Made by a program: the position numbers and the translations under genes. From the NCBI GenBank assembly GCA_002384815.1, contig DGBN01000032.1, positions 1 through 23,059 of the forward strand: a stretch of 23,059 nt of DNA, in the 5' to 3' direction. Below the pieces are notes generated by a model that did no database searches, had not been told where the DNA came from, and saw only the letters and a program-made list of their open reading frames with translations. Position 1 is the first letter of the stretch; every line of letters starts with the position of its first letter. Positions 8,614-14,283 of this stretch are shown here, one piece after another. The stretch is from Oxalobacteraceae bacterium UBA4003. GTDB taxonomy: Bacteria; Pseudomonadota; Gammaproteobacteria; Burkholderiales; Burkholderiaceae_D.

Positions 8614-8670
8614 TTGTACATACAAGCGGATTACTTTACTCAAACTGCCTGTGGATAAGTGTATGTACAA
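8614..8670. repeat. 10-bp inverted repeat around the outermost DnaA box
   Basis: TTGTACATAC (8614-8623) and its exact complement GTATGTACAA (8661-8670) flank the outer DnaA box D of the left origin arm, with 37 bases between them. It has no counterpart in the right arm. It could be a protein-binding site or a cruciform; no function is known to me. Confidence 0.5.
8650..8658 (-). promoter_or_regulatory. DnaA box D, left arm
   Basis: Reads TTATCCACA on the minus strand, a perfect consensus DnaA box. It is the outermost box of the left arm. The equivalent position in the right arm is the weaker TTGTTCACA. Confidence 0.85.
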
Positions 8671-8683
8671 AAGGTGAGCAGCA

Positions 8684-8692
8684 TGTGGACAA
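8684..8692 (-). promoter_or_regulatory. DnaA box C, left arm
   Basis: Reads TTGTCCACA on the minus strand, one mismatch from consensus. It is 25 bases from box D and 26 from box B, exactly as in the right arm, where the same position is the perfect TTATCCACA. Confidence 0.8.
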
Positions 8693-8718
8693 CCCAGACA
8701 AATCAAGCCGCATGTTTT

Positions 8719-8727
8719 TTATACAGA
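8719..8727 (+). promoter_or_regulatory. DnaA box B (weak), left arm
   Basis: TTATACAGA, one mismatch from TTATNCACA. It is identical in both arms and lies in a ~40-base block (8717-8757) that is nearly identical between the arms, so conservation supports it more than the match itself. Confidence 0.6.
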
Positions 8728-8774
8728 ATCCATCCTGTACTGATACACCCTTTATGCCGACTTTATACTTTCTT

Positions 8775-8787
8775 CAAGTCTTTGATT
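8775..8787 (-). promoter_or_regulatory. IHF-consensus site, left arm
   Basis: On the minus strand AATCAAAGACTTG fits the IHF core WATCAANNNNTTR exactly. It is 18 bases from box A, the same offset as the right-arm site, although the surrounding bases differ. IHF bending next to the DUE-proximal DnaA box is known at E. coli oriC. Confidence 0.65.
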
Positions 8788-8805
8788 CTTTTTCGTTTAC
8801 TTCGC

Positions 8806-8814
8806 TTATCCACA
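8806..8814 (+). promoter_or_regulatory. DnaA box A, left arm
   Basis: TTATCCACA, a perfect consensus. It is the box nearest the DnaA-trio (18 bases away) and the expected anchor from which DnaA would extend onto the trio strand. Confidence 0.88.
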
Positions 8815-8832
8815 GAAAAAGGCCTGTGTTAA

Positions 8833-8875
8833 CTATTACTACTAAATATATATAAACAATTAACATAAAACCGGA
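8833..8875 (-). promoter_or_regulatory. DnaA-trio and AT-rich unwinding element, left arm
   Basis: On the minus strand TTTAGTAGTAATAG (8846-8833) reads, 3' to 5', GAT-AAT-GAT-GAT, the DnaA-trio pattern 3'-(G/A)A(T/A)-5'. It is followed by an AT-rich run (8845-8870, including TATATATAA) suited to strand opening. The opening region points to the right, towards mtnN. Confidence 0.78.
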
Positions 8876-8933
8876 TTCATCATTTCGCACTCAAAAATAA
8901 AAACCTGAACCCATATTCCTGATCTTCAATACA

Positions 8934-9722
8934 TCAAGTAAAAACTCGTTCGTCTCGATGTATGACGATAAATCTTTTGACGATGCAGTATGCATAATGC
9001 GCTGCAACTTTTTCCAGGAATTGTACAAAGTCGACAGGCGAATCTTCATTCGCGCTATCTGAAATCGTCCGCATGATGGCAAACGGAATACCAAACTCAA
9101 AACAGACTTGCGCCACTGCTGCGCCTTCCATTTCAACTGCCAGTACGTCTTGCAGCTTGTCTGTGATTTTTCGCAATTGTTCGTCATGAACAATAAATTC
9201 ATCACCGCTGGCAATCAAGCCTTCATGGATTTGCGGCTGTACCAGGCGGAACTGTTTTTTGTCATGTTCGGTAATTACCGAATGAAAATCGGTTCTGATG
9301 AATGCTTGAGCCGCATTTAATAATTGTTTCGATAATATTTTGTCGGAATAGAAATGCGAGAGTCCGGTGAGCGGCACCTCATAGCGGGGAAATAGAGGTT
9401 CAGCGTTCATATCATGCTGAACCAGCTGTCTGGCAACCACGATATCGCCAACACGAAGCCTTGAATCGGCTGCTCCTGCTACGCCAGTGAAGATAATGTG
9501 GCTGACTCCGAACTTTTCGATCAAAGTCGCTGTAGTGGCTGCTGCTGCCACCTTGCCTATGCGCGACAACACGCAAATACATTCGATCTCCCACAAACGA
9601 CCACTTACATAATCCCGCATGCCACGCCGGCTTGTTACCGGTGTCTGCATGATATCGATCAAGCCGGACTGTTCTTCACGTAACGCACTGATGATGCCTA
9701 TTCTGATGGATGGGAAGTTCAT
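8934..9722 (-). CDS. mtnN: 5'-methylthioadenosine/S-adenosylhomocysteine nucleosidase
   Basis: A 262-aa nucleosidase of the PNP/UDP phosphorylase superfamily. It hydrolyses methylthioadenosine and S-adenosylhomocysteine to adenine plus the thioribose products, clearing by-products of SAM use. The whole active site can be aligned to E. coli MtnN: Glu17 (in ISALREEQ), Glu199 (in AVEMEGAA) and Asp222 (in RTISDSAN). The blocks IIFTGVAGAAD, VGDIVVA and GLIASGDEFI are also present. It is somewhat longer than the E. coli enzyme (232 aa), mainly from inserts around residues 105-160 and the C-terminus. The ATG at 9722 has no clear Shine-Dalgarno sequence. The gene lies between the two mirrored origin arms, and its promoter must lie in or beside the right-arm unwinding element. 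Another member of the nucleosidase family is possible but less likely. Confidence 0.9.
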   Translation of the reverse strand: MNFPSIRIGIISALREEQSGLIDIMQTPVTSRRGMRDYVSGRLWEIECICVLSRIGKVAAAATTATLIEKFGVSHIIFTGVAGAADSRLRVGDIVVARQLVQHDMNAEPLFPRYEVPLTGLSHFYSDKILSKQLLNAAQAFIRTDFHSVITEHDKKQFRLVQPQIHEGLIASGDEFIVHDEQLRKITDKLQDVLAVEMEGAAVAQVCFEFGIPFAIMRTISDSANEDSPVDFVQFLEKVAAHYAYCIVKRFIVIHRDERVFT

Positions 9723-9797
9723 ACTTGATCAAAGAAGAAAGGAAGGTTTTTTGACAAGGTTGTTTTTTGCATTTGATGCTTCGATGAGATTTCCGGT

Positions 9798-9836
9798 TTT
9801 AACTTAATTGTTTATATATATGTTTAGTAGTAATAG
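9798..9836 (+). promoter_or_regulatory. DnaA-trio and AT-rich unwinding element, right arm
   Basis: TTTAGTAGTAATAG at 9823-9836 reads GAT-AAT-GAT-GAT from 3' to 5', a DnaA-trio of four units. AT-rich DNA (9798-9822) lies on its 5' side, so opening would run left, towards mtnN. It has two extra bases (GT) just before the trio compared with the left arm. Confidence 0.78.
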
Positions 9837-9854
9837 TTAACACAGGCTGTTTTC

Positions 9855-9863
9855 TGTGGATAA
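9855..9863 (-). promoter_or_regulatory. DnaA box A, right arm
   Basis: TTATCCACA on the minus strand, perfect consensus, 18 bases from the trio as in the left arm. Confidence 0.88.
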
Positions 9864-9881
9864 CCATATAAGCGAGTTTGA

Positions 9882-9894
9882 AATCAATTACTTG
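9882..9894 (+). promoter_or_regulatory. IHF-consensus site, right arm
   Basis: AATCAATTACTTG fits WATCAANNNNTTR exactly. It starts 18 bases after box A, matching the left arm, and the four variable positions and the flanks differ between arms. Confidence 0.65.
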
Positions 9895-9941
9895 AGAACA
9901 GGATAAACCCTGCATAAGCGGTGTATCAGTCAAGGATGGAT

Positions 9942-9950
9942 TCTGTATAA
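9942..9950 (-). promoter_or_regulatory. DnaA box B (weak), right arm
   Basis: TTATACAGA on the minus strand, identical to the left-arm box B and in the same conserved block. Confidence 0.6.
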
Positions 9951-9976
9951 AAACCTTGTGGGGTTTTTCCATACGC

Positions 9977-9985
9977 TTATCCACA
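9977..9985 (+). promoter_or_regulatory. DnaA box C, right arm
   Basis: TTATCCACA, perfect consensus, 26 bases after box B. A degenerate CTATCCACG follows at 9988-9996. Confidence 0.88.
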
Positions 9986-10010
9986 AGCTATCCACGTCTT
10001 TTGCAGAGCT

Positions 10011-10019
10011 TTGTTCACA
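10011..10019 (+). promoter_or_regulatory. DnaA box D (degenerate), right arm
   Basis: TTGTTCACA, two mismatches from consensus. Called only because it lies exactly where the perfect box D lies in the left arm (25 bases from box C). Confidence 0.45.
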
Positions 10020-10117
10020 GTACTTTCAAGAAATTAAATTGCAGCCTCGTGGTAGTCTTTTACGCATATTGGTACAACTTCTCAAGCTTGAAAAATCCTT
10101 ATCTTGAAGGAATAACG

Positions 10118-11638
10118 ATGAAGAATTCTGTAATTTCAACGATAGAACATTACATCGATGGGCATTTGACGAAAACAGAAGGAGGAGAGAAACAGCCAGT
10201 ATATAACCCGGCAACAGGAGAAGTTAGTGCTCACATTGTAATGGCTGGCGATACCGATGTGCGGGCTGTTGTTGCGGCAGCCAAAGCCGCCGCTCCAGCC
10301 TGGGCCGGGATGGCACCATTGAGGCGAGCGCGCATTCTGTTCAAATTCAAGGATCTGATAGAAAAGCATCACGACGACCTAGCGGCGGCGATCACGCGCG
10401 AACACGGCAAGGTATTTTCAGATGCAAAAGGTGAGGTCACGCGCGGGTTGGAAGTGGTCGAATTTGCCTGCGGTGTACCGCAATTATTGAAAACCCAGTT
10501 TTCCGACAATATAGGTGGCGGCATCGATAACTGGAATTTGCGTCAGCCGCTGGGGGTGACAGCGGGAATTACACCCTTCAACTTTCCTTTCATGGTGCCG
10601 ATGTGGATGGCACCGGTAGCGTTGGCAACCGGTAATACCTTCATTTTAAAGCCGTCCGAGCGTGATCCATCGCCATCGTTGATGGTGGCTGAACTCTTGC
10701 ATCAGGCAGGCTTGCCTGACGGCGTTTTCAACGTCTTGCAGGGTGACAAGCGCGCCGTCGATGGCTTGCTGCAGCATCCGGATGTAAAAGCAGTGTCCTT
10801 TGTCGGTTCCACACCAATTGCCGAATATATCTATCAGGCCGGCGCCAAGCGCCAAGGTGCATATCCGTTGCGGGTACAGGCTTTAGGTGGTGCCAAGAAT
10901 CATCTGGTGGTGATGCCGGATGCCAATCTGGAGCAGGCAGTTGATGCTCTGATAGGGGCTGCTTACGGTTCTGCGGGTGAGCGCTGCATGGCGATCTCTG
11001 TCGCCGTGGCAGTTGGCGGTGTGGCGGACAAGCTGGTTGCAGCTCTGATACCGAAAGTGAAATCGCTGAAGGTTAAAAACGGCATGGAGAGCGACGCGGA
11101 AATGGGGCCGGTAGTCAGTGCAGCACATAAAGAAAAAATCGAAGGGTATATAGAAGCAGGTATCAAGTCTGGTGCGAATTTACTGGTAGATGGGCGTGGT
11201 TTAAAAGTAGATGGACACAGTAAAGGATTTTTTATTGGTGGCTGTCTATTCGACAATGTGACGCCGGACATGACAATTTATCAGGAAGAGATTTTTGGTC
11301 CTGTGTTGTGTGTGGTACGTGTACCTGACTTTGCGGCGGCACTTGAATTGATCAATGCCCATGAATTTGGTAATGGGGCGGCCTTGTTCACTTCGGATGG
11401 AAACACCGCACGCGAGTTTTCGCGCCGGGTCGAAATCGGTATGGTAGGTATCAATGTACCGATTCCGGTGCCTATGGCCTGGCATTCATTTGGCGGCTGG
11501 AAGCGTTCGATGTTTGGCGACACGCATGCTTATGGCGAAGAGGGCATCAAGTTTTATACGCGCTACAAATCGATCATGCAGCGCTGGCCGGAATCCATTG
11601 GCAAAGGCGCGGAATTTGCCATGCCGACCAGCAAATAG
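10118..11638 (+). CDS. mmsA: Methylmalonate-semialdehyde dehydrogenase (CoA-acylating)
   Basis: A 506-aa aldehyde dehydrogenase of the MmsA type, which converts (methyl)malonate semialdehyde to propionyl- or acetyl-CoA in valine, inositol or beta-alanine breakdown. The catalytic Cys is Cys290 in SAGERCMAISVAVAVG, a string typical of this subfamily. The usual aldehyde-dehydrogenase ELGGK block is replaced by ALGGAKNH, which lacks the general-base Glu, as expected for CoA-dependent members. ITPFNFPFMVPMWM and QEEIFGPVLCVVR are further family blocks. The ATG at 10118 follows GAAGGA; an upstream frame extension of 54 codons would run through origin box D and is rejected. It starts 98 bp right of the origin arm and may work with the flavoprotein that follows. 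Confidence 0.88.
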   Translation: MKNSVISTIEHYIDGHLTKTEGGEKQPVYNPATGEVSAHIVMAGDTDVRAVVAAAKAAAPAWAGMAPLRRARILFKFKDLIEKHHDDLAAAITREHGKVFSDAKGEVTRGLEVVEFACGVPQLLKTQFSDNIGGGIDNWNLRQPLGVTAGITPFNFPFMVPMWMAPVALATGNTFILKPSERDPSPSLMVAELLHQAGLPDGVFNVLQGDKRAVDGLLQHPDVKAVSFVGSTPIAEYIYQAGAKRQGAYPLRVQALGGAKNHLVVMPDANLEQAVDALIGAAYGSAGERCMAISVAVAVGGVADKLVAALIPKVKSLKVKNGMESDAEMGPVVSAAHKEKIEGYIEAGIKSGANLLVDGRGLKVDGHSKGFFIGGCLFDNVTPDMTIYQEEIFGPVLCVVRVPDFAAALELINAHEFGNGAALFTSDGNTAREFSRRVEIGMVGINVPIPVPMAWHSFGGWKRSMFGDTHAYGEEGIKFYTRYKSIMQRWPESIGKGAEFAMPTSK

Positions 11639-11750
11639 GTTTTCAAGATAATGACACGCTGTCAGTCGATTGTAAGTAGCGACTGCGATGATGTTTGTTT
11701 AATGAAATGTCACGATAGTAATTCAACCATCAATAATAACGATAGAGACA

Positions 11751-13364
11751 ATGGCCGAATCCGCAGGGAAATATGACTACATCATTGTAGGAGCAGGAAC
11801 AGCTGGTTGCGTACTAGCCAATCGATTGACGCAAGATCCGAAGATCTCGGTTCTGTTGCTGGAGGCGGGGGCGAAAGACGATTACTTTCGGGTGCATCTG
11901 CCTATAGGTTTTTTGCATCTGAACGATAACCCGCGTACCGACTGGCGCTATCGTACCCAGCCGGATGCCGGTTTGAACGGGCGCAGTGTGCTCTATCCCA
12001 GCGGCAAGATCCTCGGCGGTTCTTCTTCCATAAATGGAATGGTATATCAGCGCGGGCAGGCACAGGATTACGATCGCTGGGCGGAATTGACGGGCGATAA
12101 GAGCTGGTCTTGGGAGCAGTTGTTGCCCTTGTTTAAAAAGAGCGAAGATTATTCTGTCGGCGCCAGCGAATTCCACGGCGCGGGCGGTGACTGGCGGGTG
12201 GAAAAGCAGAAATTGCGCTGGGATATTTTGAATGCCTTCCGCAAGGCGGCCGAGCAAAGCGGCATTCCCAATATCGATGATTTCAATAGCGGCAGCACGG
12301 AAGAGGGTTGCGCTTACTTCGACATTAATCAAAAGCACGGCTTGCGCTGGAATACGGCCAAGGCTTTCTTGCGCACCATCATGCGACGGGGTAATCTGGA
12401 TATCATGACCGGATCGCAGGTAACGCGCCTGATCATGCAGCAAACCGGAAATGGCAATGTATGTACCGGGGTTGAGTTCCTTGGCGGCGGTCAGGAATGG
12501 ACTGCTGATGTTTCACGTGAAACAATCCTGGCTGCTGGTACGTTCGGCTCGCCGCAGATACTGCAGCGCTCCGGAATAGGTCCGTCTGCCTTGTCGCAGC
12601 AGTTCGGAATCGCGCCGGTGCAAGATGTGCCTGGCGTCGGTGAAAACTTGCAGGATCATTTGCCGCTGCAAATGACATTCAAAATACGCGGTGCAAAATC
12701 CCTGAATACGATAGGGCGCGGCTGGCTAGGCACGGCAGCGATGGGGCTGGAATATCTGCTGAAAAAAAATGGTTTGTTATCCACCGTCCCGGCACCCTTG
12801 GGCGCGATGGTACGCTCCGATCCGGCGCAAGCGACGCCCAATCTTTCTTATCAAATTCAGCCCTGGTCGCAAGAAGCAGTTGGCGGTTCGCTGGATGCTT
12901 TTCCTGCAATGACCGTTCGTATTTCTAATGTGAAACCAAGTGCACGTGGCCATGTGCGTATTGTTGCCCCGGATGCCTCGGTGGCGCCTGCGATTGCCGT
13001 GAATTACCTGAGTACGCCAGAAGACCGGCAGGTTGCACAGGATGCCATCTGTTTGACGCGCAAAATTGCTGCGGCACCGGCCTTGCAGTCATATGGTTTG
13101 CAAGAGCTGAATGTTGACGATGACCTGTTACGTTTAGCGGGAAGTATTACGGTAGCAGGTGCAAATCCGGTCGGCACCTGCAAAATGGGTAGGGACGACG
13201 ATGAGCAGGCTGTGGTTGATAGCGAATTGCGTGTGCGTGGTGTGGTCGGCTTGCGCGTAGCCGATGCTTCCGTGATGCCCTTGATTACCGCCGGTGATAC
13301 GGGTGCCACAACGATTTTGATTGCGGAGAAAGCCGCGCGCCTGATCCGGGCGGCGCGGGCCTAG
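11751..13364 (+). CDS. GMC-family oxidoreductase with substituted catalytic residues
   Basis: A 537-aa FAD protein of the glucose-methanol-choline family, normally alcohol or choline dehydrogenases. The FAD-binding Rossmann motif is VGAGTAGC (residues 13-20). Signature 1 is around GKILGGSSSINGMVYQRG and signature 2 is GTFGSPQILQRSGIG. In characterised members the catalytic His lies in HPVGTCKMG and the partner His/Asn in GNTNAPT. Here these read NPVGTCKMG (Asn472) and GDTGATT (Gly518), so both appear replaced. It may still bind FAD but use another mechanism, or be inactive as an alcohol dehydrogenase. It lies 112 bp after mmsA and 26 bp before the permease gene. A perfect parS is embedded at codons 253-258. 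Substrate unknown. Confidence 0.88.
   Translation: MAESAGKYDYIIVGAGTAGCVLANRLTQDPKISVLLLEAGAKDDYFRVHLPIGFLHLNDNPRTDWRYRTQPDAGLNGRSVLYPSGKILGGSSSINGMVYQRGQAQDYDRWAELTGDKSWSWEQLLPLFKKSEDYSVGASEFHGAGGDWRVEKQKLRWDILNAFRKAAEQSGIPNIDDFNSGSTEEGCAYFDINQKHGLRWNTAKAFLRTIMRRGNLDIMTGSQVTRLIMQQTGNGNVCTGVEFLGGGQEWTADVSRETILAAGTFGSPQILQRSGIGPSALSQQFGIAPVQDVPGVGENLQDHLPLQMTFKIRGAKSLNTIGRGWLGTAAMGLEYLLKKNGLLSTVPAPLGAMVRSDPAQATPNLSYQIQPWSQEAVGGSLDAFPAMTVRISNVKPSARGHVRIVAPDASVAPAIAVNYLSTPEDRQVAQDAICLTRKIAAAPALQSYGLQELNVDDDLLRLAGSITVAGANPVGTCKMGRDDDEQAVVDSELRVRGVVGLRVADASVMPLITAGDTGATTILIAEKAARLIRAARA
12509..12524. promoter_or_regulatory. parS: parS site inside the GMC oxidoreductase gene
   Basis: TGTTTCACGTGAAACA, the perfect 16-bp chromosomal parS palindrome bound by ParB. 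It is in frame and encodes V-S-R-E-T just before the conserved ILAAGTFGSPQ block. parB is 5.8 kb to the right and the origin about 2.5 kb to the left. Confidence 0.97.
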
Positions 13365-13390
13365 GGCGATTTGGAGTTAAAGAAAGAGGT

Positions 13391-14155
13391 ATGGAAGATT
13401 ATGTAATCCTGGCCGTAGCGGCGTTTGTGGCTGGGATGATCGATGCAGTGGTGGGCGGTGGCGGTTTGGTACAGCTTCCCGCATTGTTCTCCACATTGCC
13501 GAATGTGGCGCCGGCAACGCTGCTGGGTACCAGCAAGCTGGCCGGTGTCTGGGGTACCGGTGCTGCTGCCTTGGGTTTTGCTCGCAGAGTAAGGGTGCAA
13601 TGGAGCACCGCTGTGCCGGCTGCCGTGGCGGCATTTGCGCTGTCTTTCGCCGGTGCTTATACGGTGACGCATATTCCGCCGGACTTTATCCGCAAGCTTT
13701 TGCCTTTCATCTTGGTTGCGGTCGCTGCCTATACCTTTGCGAAGAAAGATTTCGGCAGTATTCATGCTCCCCTACATATAGGCGGGAAGGAGAAGGCGTG
13801 GGCCATACTGGTAGGTGGCAGCATAGGCTTCTACGATGGCTTTTTCGGCCCGGGCACCGGGAGCTTTCTGGTTTTTCTGTTTGTCCGTTTCTTCGGCTTT
13901 GACTTCCTGGGCGCATCGGCAGTGGCCAAGGTCGTGAATGTCGCTTGCAATATTGCCGCCTTGCTGTGGTTTGGTTATAGCGGACATTTGCTGTGGCAGC
14001 TCGGTGCTGTGATGGCCGTCTGCAATGTGCTGGGCTCATTGATCGGTATACGGCTGGCGCTGCGTCATGGTAGCGGTTTTGTGCGCAAGCTGTTTCTGGT
14101 GGTGGTGACGGGCTTGATTCTGAAGACAGGCTATGACGCTTTCATTGCAGGATAA
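13391..14155 (+). CDS. TauE/SafE (TSUP) family membrane permease
   Basis: A 254-aa integral membrane protein of the TSUP family (formerly DUF81), which exports or imports small, often sulfur-containing or carboxylic anions. Two related halves are seen: GMIDAVVGGGGLVQLPAL near the N-terminus and GFYDGFFGPGTGSFL in the middle. These are the paired family motifs, with about seven to eight hydrophobic segments overall. It starts 26 bp after the GMC gene with GAAAGAGG as ribosome-binding site, so it is probably co-transcribed with it. The substrate cannot be predicted. Confidence 0.87.
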   Translation: MEDYVILAVAAFVAGMIDAVVGGGGLVQLPALFSTLPNVAPATLLGTSKLAGVWGTGAAALGFARRVRVQWSTAVPAAVAAFALSFAGAYTVTHIPPDFIRKLLPFILVAVAAYTFAKKDFGSIHAPLHIGGKEKAWAILVGGSIGFYDGFFGPGTGSFLVFLFVRFFGFDFLGASAVAKVVNVACNIAALLWFGYSGHLLWQLGAVMAVCNVLGSLIGIRLALRHGSGFVRKLFLVVVTGLILKTGYDAFIAG

Positions 14156-14168
14156 TCTGCGCGGACTT

Positions 14169-14184
14169 TGTTTCACGTGAAACA
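14169..14184. promoter_or_regulatory. parS: parS site upstream of mnmG
   Basis: A second perfect TGTTTCACGTGAAACA. The palindrome extends to 20 bp (14167-14186, TTTG...CAAA). It lies between the TSUP permease gene and mnmG, about 4.2 kb from the origin arm and 4.2 kb from parB. Confidence 0.98.
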
Positions 14185-14243
14185 AAATCACATCTAATTC
14201 GCCAGTAAAGGCCGGTAAGGGGGAAATAAAGCTGAAAAGACTT

Positions 14244-14249
14244 TATAAT
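14244..14249 (+). promoter_or_regulatory. Candidate -10 box of the mnmG operon
   Basis: TATAAT lies 34 bp before the mnmG start, but no convincing -35 sits 15-18 bp upstream. ParB spreading from the neighbouring parS could affect this promoter (inference). Confidence 0.4.
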
Positions 14250-14283
14250 CTCGCCTCTGCTTACCGTCTCATCGAGGCGCATT

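Larger units (their letters stand above)
8650..8875 (-). other. oriC: Replication origin, left arm (mirror copy)
   Basis: A 226-bp arm that, read on the minus strand, aligns over its full length with the right arm (9792-10019) with only a 2-base length difference next to the trio. Order in its own direction: AT-rich unwinding stretch, DnaA-trio, 18 bases, box A, 18 bases, IHF-type site, 47 bases, box B, 26 bases, box C, 25 bases, box D. Sequence between sites is partly diverged, but every spacing equals that of the other arm. This strongly suggests a functional DnaA-binding origin arm and not chance AT-rich DNA. Confidence 0.85.
9792..10019 (+). other. oriC: Replication origin, right arm (mirror copy)
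   Basis: A 228-bp arm, the inverted counterpart of 8650-8875, separated from it by 916 bp. Sites left to right: AT-rich element, DnaA-trio, box A, IHF-type site, box B, box C, box D, with the same spacings as the left arm (18, 18, 47, 26 and 25 bases between them). The longest shared runs are about 24 bp around the trio and about 20 bp at box B. The remaining sequence has drifted, implying an old duplication kept by selection on the layout (inference). Confidence 0.85.

Noticed and set aside
8607..9984. Two small open frames, plus strand 8607-8855 and minus strand 9799-9984, encoding similar peptides (shared FIQNPS, TDTP, IHRK, PVLTITTK)
   Set aside because: Their similarity follows from the mirrored origin arms: IHRK is a translated DnaA box, and the spacings (48 and 78) happen to be multiples of three. 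Neither has a ribosome-binding site.
8600..10020. Insertion sequence or integron explanation for the inverted repeats
   Set aside because: No transposase or integrase is present, no target duplications were seen, and the repeats hold ordered DnaA and IHF sites.
9956..10117. 54-codon upstream extension of mmsA
   Set aside because: It would start inside the origin arm and run through box C/D; the ATG at 10118 has the ribosome-binding site and fits the family N-terminus.
11663..11685. CAGTCG/CGACTG inverted repeat between mmsA and the GMC gene as a terminator
   Set aside because: Only a 6-bp stem with an 11-base loop and no T run; left uncalled.
12777..12785. TTATCCACC, a near-match to a DnaA box
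   Set aside because: Isolated inside the GMC gene with no partner boxes or AT-rich DNA; expected by chance.
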